Positions 1 through 8,209 of a stretch of 18,809 nucleotides of DNA are shown piece after piece. Within the stretch, counting starts at the first letter, position 1, and every line of letters begins with the position of its first letter. This stretch comes from Bacteroidales bacterium UBA5219 (GTDB lineage Bacteria > Bacteroidota > Bacteroidia > Bacteroidales > ML635J-15), in contig DHVB01000014.1 of the NCBI GenBank assembly GCA_002412425.1, forward strand, positions 1 through 18,809. Direction: 5' to 3'. The position numbers were made by a program, and so were the translations under genes. The notes below the pieces were generated by a model. The model had not been told where the DNA came from. It ran no database searches and was given only the letters and a program-made list of their open reading frames with translations.

Positions 1-182
1 ATCACAAAAAGAATTATTACAACTCACGTGCAATATACAAATTTTTTTTGAAATAACCAAAAAAAATAAAGAATTTTTTAGTAAAAATGTAAAATAATCT
101 TATTTGTAAAATATATTCAAATTAGTGGGCAAAAAGTGAAACTTTATTTTGAAAATTACGTACAATTATAAATTAATGTTCC

Positions 183-209
183 CGCTCTCAATGATTTATA
201 ATCCGAGCG
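183..209. repeat. Small palindromic sequence (possible REP-like repeat)
   Basis: CGCTC at 183-187 is complementary to GAGCG at 205-209. Inside them GATT (193-196) pairs with AATC (200-203) around a TAT loop. The left side has five unpaired bases and the right side one, so the hairpin is imperfect. It sits in the non-coding stretch 1-414, close to the larger inverted repeat at 265-414. Short palindromes of this kind occur as dispersed repeats in bacterial genomes; that this one is dispersed is inference from its shape only. Apart from these two elements and AT-rich sequence, I see nothing in 1-264. Confidence 0.35.
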
Positions 210-264
210 AGCAGAGAAATAAAAAAGCTACAAGGCTCAGTTTTTCTTTATGAACTTTAAATTC

Positions 265-414
265 AAGGCGTTTTAGAAGTGTTCAAATGCAAGGCATCTG
301 AGATTGAGGACGAAGGAGCGTACATGAAGCGTTGCACTGAGCAAAGCCGAAGTGTACGTGACTGAGTCCGAACATCGAAAGCAACGAAGCAGTTGAATAC
401 TTATAAAGCGCCTT
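265..414. repeat. GC-richer nested inverted-repeat element, structured
   Basis: Two 26-base arms, 265-290 and 389-414, are inverted copies of each other with 22 of 26 matches; two of the four mismatches would be G-U pairs in RNA. Inside, GGAC (308-311) matches GTCC (366-369), then CGTACA (319-324) matches TGTACG (353-358), with seven-base spacers on both sides. At the centre GCGTTGC (329-335) and GCAAAGC (341-347) form a near-perfect stem around a five-base loop. I count 69 G+C in 150 bases (46%), well above the surrounding sequence. The right arm ends one base before the reverse-strand stop codon at 415-417, so the element would be the start of that gene's 3' untranslated region. It could be a terminator or mRNA-stabilising structure, a small RNA, or a dispersed non-autonomous palindromic element. 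No long reading frame lies in it. Confidence 0.7.
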
Positions 415-2880
415 TTATAAAACAAAAGTCAAATTAAACTTAAACGCCCAATTATCAATAAGTTTAGGCAAAGAATAAGGACCATAGCGATAATAAATTC
501 CTATTCCATATCCTTGAAAGCTTAATTTTAAAATATTATTAATTTGAATTCCAGATTCAAAATAACCTTTGTTCATACTTTTGTTTTGAGTGCTTGAAAC
601 TCTTGAATTATCGCCCCAGCCAATAGCATTTACTAAAACAATTTGTGGTGCAAAGTGTTTTGTTTTTACAAGCAAATTTCCAAAATCATGTCTTATAAAA
701 AGGTTGGCAAATCTATCAGAGACAAATTCGTTAACTCTCATGGTGTTAAAACTATTGTCGATATTTAACCACGAATAAGAACCTGAGCCATAATAAAGTT
801 CTGAATATTCAGCATTTCCATGCACCATGCCAATATCAGTTGTGAAATGTGTCGCTCCAATGTGCAACCATTGCAATTTATAGTTTATCATGGCTTCAGT
901 TTTTAAATAATCTGAATTTGTTCCATATATTGGAAAAGCTTTTATTACATTAAAATATAAAATTGGGAATTTTGTTCCCATGCTCAATCTATTGCCACGA
1001 GGTGTTTGTAAAAACTTTTCTTTAAAAGCATATTTAAAATATAGTCCTAACTCATAAGTGTTTACATGCTTTGGAATTACATTGGCAAAATCATATCTAT
1101 CTTGGTTGATAATTGTTTTTTCAGAATATGATGCTTTTAAGTTTGTGCTTAAATATCTAATAGGTGAAAAATTAAAACTTGCATAATAAGAACGCACAGA
1201 ATCTAAATCTTCTAAGAAAAAATCTCTTAAAGTATTTTGAGACAGCAAAGACAAATCTTTATTATAAAAATGGTCGTCGCTAAATTCTAAATCTTGTTTA
1301 AAACCAAGTCTTAGGCTTGTGTTCGAAGGCTTGTGAATAAACCAATCTATATAAGCACCGTATTTCCAAGCTTTATCTCTAAAACCATAACCAAAATGTC
1401 CACCAAAAGATAAAAATTTTACCAATTTATGATTTGTTGCAAGGGCTAAGCCTAATCTATAACCTTCATATTTATTATACCATAAAATAGATGCAGGGTT
1501 CAAATTAACAAACTTAATTGGAATATAACCTGTTGCAATAACTTCCATTAATTCCATTGTTTTGTCAAGGTTTATTTCTCTGCCAATGCTGTCGATCACT
1601 TGATAGGTTTTAATATCTTTATCGCTTAGTTTTTCGTAACGGTAATAATCCCAAAAATCCTTGTCTTTTTTATGTGCGTTTTTTTCAACTTCTACACTTA
1701 ATTGGTTGAACTCTCGGCGTTTGTAATCTGGGTTTAAACTTATGTCGCTAATATATGATTTTCCAATACCAACTAAAGGAGCGTAAGAAGAGCTTTTAGT
1801 ATCGCTATTTCCAGATGATATAACTGCTTCATTTTCCCCAACTTGAAAAAAATTGAAAACTAAATCTGTATTTAACTGCACAGGAAACCACTGAATAGAG
1901 TCTATCAATTCATATTTTTGCTGAATGTTTATATTAAAACTACCTGTTGGTTCGTAAGGTTTTGCACTTACATTTTGTAAAGCGTAGCCATTTGAGTTTA
2001 TATGCAAAACTCCTTGCAAACCTTCAAAATTTTTCCCTTTTGACGGACGATATGAAATTATAAAAATTGTGTCGGCATTTTCGTTATACATTGTATCTTC
2101 TATTTGGAAAAAATATTTTGAAGTACTCCCTCTGCTAATAGGGCTTAAATATTTTTTATCGAGTAGGCTGATAAAATTTTTATAAAAAGAAAAAGATTGA
2201 AATTGAGTTGTAAGTAAAGTAAATGCAGGATTTTTTAAACCAGACATTTTATGAGCCAAAACAGTTTCTTTATTTTGGTCGGGATAGCGAAATCTTCGTT
2301 CAGTTACAGATTCGGTAATAAAGATATGTTGTTCATCAAAAAATTCTCTTAAAGTTTTTTTATCTGTTGTATCTGTCTTTGTTTCATTGGTTTTTGTTGT
2401 GTCAGCTTGAATATTGCTCATATCAACTGTAAAAATCATTTTGTTGTACGAGACATAAGAAAAAGAGCGTATTTTTTCGGGATTATTTTTATTTGAATTT
2501 TCTATTGCTAAATCAATAATTCGGTGAGCTGGGTTTATTCCCGGCAAAATAGTAACTTCAGATAGGTAGAAAGCATCTTGTTCTAAACTAATTTCAATAT
2601 ATTTTTTATTTTGAATTTCGTCTTTCGTAATAAGTTTTGTTGTATATCCCAAGTATGAAAGTTTTAAAAACTCAATTTTGTCAGCTGAATTAATTGTAAA
2701 ATAACCATCTAAATCTGTAGTAGTTCCATAGTTGTTTGAATTGTAGGTAATGTTTACGAAAGCTAGTGCCTCATTAGTTTTTGCATCAAGAACTCGACCA
2801 GCAAATTTATTTTGAGAATATAAATTTGTAGTTAAAAAATATAAAAATATGAAACTCAGTATTAATCTTAAGTAATTCAT
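415..2880 (-). CDS. DUF5686 / carboxypeptidase-regulatory-like outer-membrane protein
   Basis: This 821-residue protein begins with a signal peptide (about residues 1-23, ending L-Y-S-Q). It continues with a carboxypeptidase-regulatory-like beta-sandwich (about 25-105), seen in F-A-G-R-V-L-D-A-K-T-N-E-A-L-A-F-V-N and the G-T-T-T-D-L-D-G-Y-F-T turn, as in the N-terminus of many Bacteroidota outer-membrane proteins. The middle and C-terminal parts fit the DUF5686 family, with alternating aromatic and polar strands expected of a beta-barrel and a final strand F-K-F-N-L-T-F-V-L. Function is unknown; there is no TonB box or plug domain, so it is not a classical TonB-dependent transporter. I start it at the ATG at 2878-2880 because that gives a clean signal peptide; a start at 2919 adds 13 residues that spoil it and lies upstream of the likely promoter box. 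It is transcribed away from the efflux operon. Confidence 0.85.
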   Translation of the reverse strand: MNYLRLILSFIFLYFLTTNLYSQNKFAGRVLDAKTNEALAFVNITYNSNNYGTTTDLDGYFTINSADKIEFLKLSYLGYTTKLITKDEIQNKKYIEISLEQDAFYLSEVTILPGINPAHRIIDLAIENSNKNNPEKIRSFSYVSYNKMIFTVDMSNIQADTTKTNETKTDTTDKKTLREFFDEQHIFITESVTERRFRYPDQNKETVLAHKMSGLKNPAFTLLTTQFQSFSFYKNFISLLDKKYLSPISRGSTSKYFFQIEDTMYNENADTIFIISYRPSKGKNFEGLQGVLHINSNGYALQNVSAKPYEPTGSFNINIQQKYELIDSIQWFPVQLNTDLVFNFFQVGENEAVISSGNSDTKSSSYAPLVGIGKSYISDISLNPDYKRREFNQLSVEVEKNAHKKDKDFWDYYRYEKLSDKDIKTYQVIDSIGREINLDKTMELMEVIATGYIPIKFVNLNPASILWYNKYEGYRLGLALATNHKLVKFLSFGGHFGYGFRDKAWKYGAYIDWFIHKPSNTSLRLGFKQDLEFSDDHFYNKDLSLLSQNTLRDFFLEDLDSVRSYYASFNFSPIRYLSTNLKASYSEKTIINQDRYDFANVIPKHVNTYELGLYFKYAFKEKFLQTPRGNRLSMGTKFPILYFNVIKAFPIYGTNSDYLKTEAMINYKLQWLHIGATHFTTDIGMVHGNAEYSELYYGSGSYSWLNIDNSFNTMRVNEFVSDRFANLFIRHDFGNLLVKTKHFAPQIVLVNAIGWGDNSRVSSTQNKSMNKGYFESGIQINNILKLSFQGYGIGIYYRYGPYSLPKLIDNWAFKFNLTFVL

Positions 2881-2897
2881 CAAAATTAAATAATTTT

Positions 2898-2905
2898 CAA
2901 AAATA
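2898..2905 (-). promoter_or_regulatory. Bacteroidota -7 box for the DUF5686 gene
   Basis: On the reverse strand this reads TATTTTTG, a perfect TAnnTTTG. A transcript starting about 4-5 bases after it would have a leader of roughly 14 bases before the ATG at 2880. A second TAnnTTTG (TAATTTTG, 2888-2881) directly touches the ATG and is less useful in that position. No clear TTTG was seen at the -33 position. Confidence 0.4.
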
Positions 2906-2980
2906 ATAAGACAAAACAATTATTAAAATAAAACAGTAGTAAAAAACTTATTAATTAGTAGAAAATTCAAAAAATTATTA

Positions 2981-2988
2981 TATTTTTG
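2981..2988 (+). promoter_or_regulatory. Bacteroidota -7 box for the efflux operon
   Basis: TATTTTTG matches TAnnTTTG and lies about 105 bases upstream of the first operon gene, in the 213-base divergent gap (2881-3093). It would give a long leader of about 100 bases that includes the tandem repeat at 3016-3037. I see no convincing -33 TTTG, and such boxes arise easily in AT-rich DNA. Confidence 0.35.
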
Positions 2989-3015
2989 AGGGAAATGTTT
3001 TTGTTTATTTTGAGA

Positions 3016-3037
3016 TGAAATTTTTATGAAATTTTTA
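3016..3037 (+). repeat. Perfect 11-bp tandem direct repeat upstream of efflux operon
   Basis: TGAAATTTTTA occurs twice in immediate succession (3016-3026 and 3027-3037). The period of 11 bp is close to one helical turn, so both copies face the same side of the DNA, as in many operators bound by a regulator on direct repeats. It lies between the candidate promoter and the first operon gene. Binding is inference; no regulator gene is encoded nearby. Confidence 0.5.
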
Positions 3038-3093
3038 AGAAAATAAACATAATATTAAACGTTATTTTGTGTTAATTTATAAATATAAAATAT

Positions 3094-3600
3094 ATGATGA
3101 AAAAAAATAAATTACCATTATTGCTGTTCTGTTTTTTTACTATATTATTTTATTCATGTGATAATAAACCTGTAAAAAATTTTTTAGGAGATTTTACTTA
3201 TAAAACATCAGGTTCTATTACTGTAGAAGGCGATACTAGTGATGTTGCTTTGAAAATTACTAATAAATTAGGTCAGATGGATATTATTGACATTGGTGAA
3301 GAAAATAGAGTTATGGTTATTAAAACAGAAATCACAGGTAATATTACAAAAACCTATGCAACAATTTCTGCTGATGATGAGAATAAAATAATTTTTGATA
3401 CTATTCCTATCTCAGAAATCTTTATTTCTGGTCTTGATACCGTATCTTCGGAAACAAATATTTATAGTGCCCCTGTTGGTAAACGATATGAAGACAGAAT
3501 TGTGATAGAAGATTTTTACTTTGGATATGTTGATACTTATAAAGCGAAAGGTCCAATCAAACAAAGTGATGTTATAACAATTTCTGAAAAAAATAAATAA
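3094..3600 (+). CDS. Small predicted lipoprotein, function unknown
   Basis: The product has 168 residues. The N-terminus has two lysines, a hydrophobic core and a cysteine at residue 22 (L-F-Y-S-C-D), which reads as a lipoprotein signal, though Y before S-C is less canonical. An aspartate follows the cysteine. The mature part is short, rich in beta-strand-like alternation (F-T-Y-K-T-S-G-S-I-T-V-E-G and similar), with no motif I recognise. The double ATG gives M-M-K; either start is possible. It is the first gene of the efflux operon, nine bases before the DUF2147 gene, so a periplasmic or outer-membrane accessory role next to the pump is possible, but this is context only. Confidence 0.8.
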   Translation: MMKKNKLPLLLFCFFTILFYSCDNKPVKNFLGDFTYKTSGSITVEGDTSDVALKITNKLGQMDIIDIGEENRVMVIKTEITGNITKTYATISADDENKIIFDTIPISEIFISGLDTVSSETNIYSAPVGKRYEDRIVIEDFYFGYVDTYKAKGPIKQSDVITISEKNK

Positions 3601-3609
3601 ATTAATATT

Positions 3610-4074
3610 ATGATGAAAATAGTTGGAAAGATTTTGGGTATATTTTTATTAGTTTTTATATTTTCTAATAATTTATATTCGCAAGTTAAAGCTGATGATA
3701 TTGTCGGAGTATATCTTACTTATGATAAATTAACAAAACAAAATTGTAAAATTGAAATTTTTAAACTTCATGATAATACTTATAGCGGAAAAGTTATTTG
3801 GTTAGAAAAACCTCTTGATAAAGATGGAAAACCTTATTGCGATGTTTTAAATCCTGATCCTTCTAAACGCCATGTGCGTTGTGATAATATGACTATTTTA
3901 TATGGTTTTACATTTAAAAAAGGAGAATGGGTTGACGGGAAAGTTTATAATCCAACAAATGGTAAGACTTATACTGCAAAAATGAACTTTGAAACAAAAA
4001 CAAAATTAAAATTACGAGGATATGTTGGTCATCCAATGTTTGGAGCAACTGAATATTGGACTAAAATCAAATAA
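3610..4074 (+). CDS. DUF2147 family exported protein
   Basis: The 154-residue protein has a signal peptide of about 24 residues ending N-L-Y-S, followed by a DUF2147 domain over nearly the whole mature chain. Family marks visible are D-D-I-V-G-V-Y at 29-35, G-K-V-I-W-L-E-K-P in the middle, D-V-L-N-P-D-P-S, K-V-Y-N-P-T-N-G-K-T-Y, and L-R-G-Y-V-G-H-P-M-F-G near the end. DUF2147 proteins are small exported proteins of unsettled function, probably a lipocalin-like beta-barrel that may bind a small lipophilic ligand. It lies nine bases after the lipoprotein gene and five bases before the efflux adaptor, so it is almost certainly co-transcribed with the pump. A role in handling the pump's substrate or the envelope damage it relieves is inference. 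Confidence 0.9.
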   Translation: MMKIVGKILGIFLLVFIFSNNLYSQVKADDIVGVYLTYDKLTKQNCKIEIFKLHDNTYSGKVIWLEKPLDKDGKPYCDVLNPDPSKRHVRCDNMTILYGFTFKKGEWVDGKVYNPTNGKTYTAKMNFETKTKLKLRGYVGHPMFGATEYWTKIK

Positions 4075-4079
4075 ATTAT

Positions 4080-5108
4080 ATGACAAACTATAAATTTAAA
4101 CTTATACTCTTTTTTATAATTACTTTATTTATAAGTAGTTGTAACAATGATAAGTCTAATTCTAGTAATGGGGAAATAGCAGTAAATGTAATGGAGGCTT
4201 CTATTGATTCCTTCGATAAACTTCATGACTATATGGGAGTAATTGAAGAAAATTCTTCTATATTGCTTAGTTTTGAAGTAGGCGGTAATATTGAAAGTAT
4301 ATTTGTTACTGAAGGGCAAAGTATAGAGAAAGGGCAAATTGTTTCGGAACTAAATAATGAAACTTCGAAAAATGCTTATGAGTTGGCAAAGTCCACCTTA
4401 GATAGAGCAGAAGATGGTTATAAAAGAGCAGAGCAAGTATATAATAATGGAAGTTTAGCAGAAGTTAAATGGATAGAAATTCAAACGCAACTATCACAAG
4501 CACGTGCTTCTGAAAAAATTGCAAGGCGTAATTTAGACAATTGTGTTTTGCGATCTCCACAGTCTGGAGTTGTTGGAGAGTTAATGGTGTCGCCAGGAAT
4601 GAACATTTTACCATATCAACCAGCTTTTAAATTAATGGATATTACCATAGTTAAAGCTAGTGTTAATGTTCCAGAAAAAGAAATTTCAAAAATATCTGTA
4701 GGTCAAAATGCTGAGGTGAGAATTTCGGCAGTGTCTGAAGAAGCATTTAAAGGTAAGGTTATAGAAAAAGGCGTTAGTGCTGATAAATTATCTCATAGTT
4801 ATGTTGTGAAAATTGGTATTGATAATACTGATAAGCGATTAATGCCAGGAATGACTTGCCGAGCCAATATAACTTCTGGAAAAAAATATAAAGGTTTTAA
4901 AGTGCCTGTTAATGCAGTGCAATTATCTAATGACGGTGCAAAATATGTTTGGGTAGTTGAAGATGGTAAATCTACACGTAAAATAGTTGAAGTAGGCGAT
5001 TTGATTGATAATCACGTTATTATTACTTCTGGAATAAAAGAAAATGAAAAAATTATTGTAAACGGATTTACAAAAGTAAGCGAAGGTAGCAAAGTTAAAA
5101 TTCAATGA
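4080..5108 (+). CDS. RND efflux periplasmic adaptor (membrane fusion protein), lipoprotein
   Basis: This 342-residue adaptor links the inner-membrane RND permease to the TolC-like channel. A lipoprotein signal ends F-I-S-S-C with the cysteine at residue 21, so it is lipid-anchored. The biotinyl-lipoyl half-motifs are visible: G-G-N-I-E-S-I-F-V-T-E-G-Q-S-I-E-K-G-Q-I at about 69-88 and R-S-P-Q-S-G-V-V-G-E-L after the coiled-coil hairpin. The hairpin is short, about residues 95-150. A beta-barrel follows (V-N-V-P-E-K-E-I-S and onward) and then the C-terminal membrane-proximal domain (V-P-V-N-A-V-Q-L to G-S-K-V-K-I-Q). Its stop overlaps the start of the permease gene (ATGA), so the two are translationally coupled. 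The substrate cannot be read from the sequence. Confidence 0.95.
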   Translation: MTNYKFKLILFFIITLFISSCNNDKSNSSNGEIAVNVMEASIDSFDKLHDYMGVIEENSSILLSFEVGGNIESIFVTEGQSIEKGQIVSELNNETSKNAYELAKSTLDRAEDGYKRAEQVYNNGSLAEVKWIEIQTQLSQARASEKIARRNLDNCVLRSPQSGVVGELMVSPGMNILPYQPAFKLMDITIVKASVNVPEKEISKISVGQNAEVRISAVSEEAFKGKVIEKGVSADKLSHSYVVKIGIDNTDKRLMPGMTCRANITSGKKYKGFKVPVNAVQLSNDGAKYVWVVEDGKSTRKIVEVGDLIDNHVIITSGIKENEKIIVNGFTKVSEGSKVKIQ

Positions 5109-8100
5109 AGTTAGGTAAAAACATATTTAGTAATACTATGCGTTATCACAGTTTGATAACTTTAGCTGTGATAGTGTTTGTATTATTTGGAATTTATGGT
5201 TTATTTAAAATGAATAAACAAGAATTTCCTGTTTTTACTATTCGTCAAGGTGTGATTGTTGGAGTATATCCTGGAGCTACGCCTAACGAAGTTTTAGAAC
5301 AATTAACAAAACCTTTGGAAGAGTATTTGTTTACATTTCAAGAAATTAATAAGCAAGAAACTTATTCATACTCACGAGACGGTTTAGTATTTGTTTTTGT
5401 AAAATTAAATAATTCAGTAAAAAATCAAACAGAAACTTGGTCTAAAATAAGACACGGCTTAAAAGACTTTAAAGCTATGTTGCCAACGGGAGTTTTAGCA
5501 CTTATTGTTAATGACGATTTTGGAAATACTACTTCATTATTAATTACAATAGAATCTGCAGACAAAACTTATAGAGAATTAGATACTTATGTCTCGAAAC
5601 TAACAGACCAGCTCCGAACAATAGATGCTATCGGAAATATAAAAGTTCATGGCAAACAAAACGAAGAAATACATATACACGTTGAGCCTGAAAAAATAGC
5701 AGCATATGGAATTAATAAAGAGACTTTGTTGTTAAATTTGTTTACGCAAGGAGCTCAAATGGCAAGTGGTGCAATAACTAATGAAGACATAAGTTTGCCA
5801 ATTCATATTACGAGTCCATATCGAAGTGAAGAAGAACTCTCTGAGCAAATAATATTGTCGGAACCAGGCGGAAAAGTTGTGAGATTAAAAGACGTAGCCA
5901 CAGTAAAAAGAAGCTATCCACTTGATGCTAGCTATATCCGTTCTAATGGCAATAAAACCTTAGTTGTGTCTATAGAAATGAGACCTGGTAACAATGTTGT
6001 AGAGTTTGGTAGAGAAGTAGATGAAATATTAAACAACTTTAAAAATACTATTCCTCAAAGTATAAAAATAGAACGTATAACCGACCAACCCGAAATAGTA
6101 GGCTCGTCTGTTAGATCATTTCTTACAGATTTAGGAGTTGCTATACTCATTGTAATTGTGGTTATGCTTATGCTCTTCCCACTACGTTCTGCATTAGTAG
6201 CAGCTACATCTATCCCTGTGAGTATTGCAATAACTTTAGCTTTTATGTATTTGTTTGGAATAGAATTAAATACGGTTACGCTGGCAGTACTTATTGTCGT
6301 ATTAGGAATGGTGGTTGATAATTCTATTGTGGTTATTGATGGATATATTGATAATTTGAATAGAGGTCATTCGCGTTGGTATTCATCGGTAGAAAGTGCT
6401 AGAACATACGCACCATCACTAACAATGGCAACAATAGCTATTTGTGCTTTGTTTTTTCCTATATTAGGAATTTTTACTGGAGAAATGAGCGATTTTGTTA
6501 AGTCTTTCCCACCTACAATGACAATAGCTTTAATGGCATCTTTATTGTTAGCTCTTTTCGTAATTCCTTATTATCAATTTTTATTTATAAAAAAACCATC
6601 AGAAACTGATAAAGTTGGTCTAATAGCTAGATTGCAAAATAAGTTTTTTCATCATTTACAAATAGGCTACGAAAAACTTTTAACTTCTTGCTTTAAAAAA
6701 CCTAGAACAACAATCTTTGTGGCATTAATGTCAATTGGTGTAGCAGTTTTCTTGTTAATGATTACACCAGTACAAATGATGCCTAAGGCAGATAGAGATA
6801 CTTTTGCGGTAGAAATATTTTTACCAGAAGGAACTGCTCTCGAACAAACCGCAATGTTAAGTGATAGCTTACGAAAAATTATTGAAAAAGAAGAAGATGT
6901 AGTATCTGTTACAGAATTTATTGGAACAAGTTCGCCAAGGTTTCATATGACCTACGCTCCAAAGCTTCCGGGAAGTAATTATGCACAATTTATTGTAAAA
7001 ACAAAATCAGATGAGGCAACAATTTCGTTACTTAAAAAATTGGAGCCTATGTATTCTAATTATTTTCCAAATGCTTATGTTCGTTTTAAACAAATGGATT
7101 TTCAAGCTGTTAGCAATCCTATAGAAATTAGAATTAGCGGCGATGATGTTAGTAAATTGTTAGAACAAGCTCAAAAAGTTGAAACTATACTGCATGATTT
7201 TGATGACGACTTAACATGGATCCATAATGATTTTAATGGCACTATGCCTTTTGTTAAAATTGAAATCTTGCCCGAAGAAGCTATGCGACTAGGAATTACA
7301 AAATCGTATTTGTCAACTAGTTTAGCTATAAACTTTCATGGTTTGCCTCTAACAACTATTTGGGAAGAAGATTATCCTGTAGCAGTAAAACTAATAAGAA
7401 ATTTAGATAATAATTGGGCTGATTTCGAAGACTTGAAAAATGAAATTGTTCCTACAGTAATACCGGGGACATGGGTGCCTTTACGTCAAGTTGCAAAAAT
7501 TGCTCCCGACTGGCAAATATCACAGTTAGTAAGACGAAACGGAGTATATTGCATTACAGTAAGTGCAGATATGAAATTTGATAAGAAAGAATCTGTAGTA
7601 ATTAAAAAGATAAAAAAACGTGTTAAAAATGAAATACTTCCTGAAATGCCAAGCAATTTAAAACTAGAATATGGTGGATTGTCAGAAGTAAATAAAAATA
7701 CTGTACCAGAAGTAATCACCTGTATTGTGGCAGCATTGGTAGTTATTTTCACATTTTTATTAATGACTTTTAAACACGTTAGCATATCTGTTTTATCTTT
7801 ATCGGCAAATGCATTATGTATGTTTGGGGTGTTTGTAGGTCTCTATTTGTTTAAACAAGATTTAAGCTTAACATCTGTTTTGGGAATAGTAAACCTAATA
7901 GGAATTATGGTTAGAAATGTAATAATTATGTACGAATATGCCGAAGAACAACGCACAGTTCATAAACTTTCAGCATATCAAGCAGGTTTAGAAGCTGGTA
8001 AAAGAAGAATGAGACCTATATTTTTAACATCAATGACAACCGCAGTAGGTGTAATCCCAATGATATTAAGCAAAAGTACACTTTGGATGCCTATGGGAAT

Positions 8101-8209
8101 TGTAATATTTGTAGGAACAATCTTCTCTTTAATTGCCGTGATAACTGTATTGCCAGTTATGTATTGGCTAGTTTTTAATAAAAAAAGCCCAGTAAAAGCA
8201 AGCAAATGA
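5105..8209 (+). CDS. RND family efflux permease (HAE-1/AcrB-like)
   Basis: At 1034 residues it has the length of AcrB-type permeases. It shows the expected duplication: a first transmembrane helix (about 14-34), a large periplasmic loop, helices 2-6 (about 338-495), a seventh helix (about 537-555), a second loop, and helices 8-12 (about 868-1025). It is an inner-membrane proton-driven exporter. In helix 4, G-M-V-V-D-N-S-I-V-V places D405 and N406 where AcrB has the D407/D408 pair. In helix 10, G-I-M-V-R-N-V-I-I-M places R937 where AcrB has K940. The first aspartate is kept and the other two relay positions are conservative changes, so transport is plausible. The gene overlaps both neighbours by ATGA. 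The fairly hydrophobic family and lack of heavy-metal motifs favour small organic substrates, but this is not certain. Confidence 0.95.
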   Translation: MKLGKNIFSNTMRYHSLITLAVIVFVLFGIYGLFKMNKQEFPVFTIRQGVIVGVYPGATPNEVLEQLTKPLEEYLFTFQEINKQETYSYSRDGLVFVFVKLNNSVKNQTETWSKIRHGLKDFKAMLPTGVLALIVNDDFGNTTSLLITIESADKTYRELDTYVSKLTDQLRTIDAIGNIKVHGKQNEEIHIHVEPEKIAAYGINKETLLLNLFTQGAQMASGAITNEDISLPIHITSPYRSEEELSEQIILSEPGGKVVRLKDVATVKRSYPLDASYIRSNGNKTLVVSIEMRPGNNVVEFGREVDEILNNFKNTIPQSIKIERITDQPEIVGSSVRSFLTDLGVAILIVIVVMLMLFPLRSALVAATSIPVSIAITLAFMYLFGIELNTVTLAVLIVVLGMVVDNSIVVIDGYIDNLNRGHSRWYSSVESARTYAPSLTMATIAICALFFPILGIFTGEMSDFVKSFPPTMTIALMASLLLALFVIPYYQFLFIKKPSETDKVGLIARLQNKFFHHLQIGYEKLLTSCFKKPRTTIFVALMSIGVAVFLLMITPVQMMPKADRDTFAVEIFLPEGTALEQTAMLSDSLRKIIEKEEDVVSVTEFIGTSSPRFHMTYAPKLPGSNYAQFIVKTKSDEATISLLKKLEPMYSNYFPNAYVRFKQMDFQAVSNPIEIRISGDDVSKLLEQAQKVETILHDFDDDLTWIHNDFNGTMPFVKIEILPEEAMRLGITKSYLSTSLAINFHGLPLTTIWEEDYPVAVKLIRNLDNNWADFEDLKNEIVPTVIPGTWVPLRQVAKIAPDWQISQLVRRNGVYCITVSADMKFDKKESVVIKKIKKRVKNEILPEMPSNLKLEYGGLSEVNKNTVPEVITCIVAALVVIFTFLLMTFKHVSISVLSLSANALCMFGVFVGLYLFKQDLSLTSVLGIVNLIGIMVRNVIIMYEYAEEQRTVHKLSAYQAGLEAGKRRMRPIFLTSMTTAVGVIPMILSKSTLWMPMGIVIFVGTIFSLIAVITVLPVMYWLVFNKKSPVKASK

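Noticed and set aside
219..246. A-run and T-run flanking a GC stretch, as a terminator
   Set aside because: Only about three GC-containing pairs can form and a bulge is needed; too weak to call.
265..414. tRNA or known small RNA gene in the GC-richer element
   Set aside because: No cloverleaf, T-loop or CCA-end pattern; the fold is one long interrupted hairpin.
2881..2919. Upstream extension of the DUF5686 gene to the ATG at 2919
   Set aside because: It adds 13 residues before a good signal peptide and crosses two candidate -7 boxes; the ATG at 2880 is better.
7486..8205. Reverse-strand frames inside the RND permease gene
   Set aside because: They are shadows of transmembrane coding sequence, with no start signal or family match.
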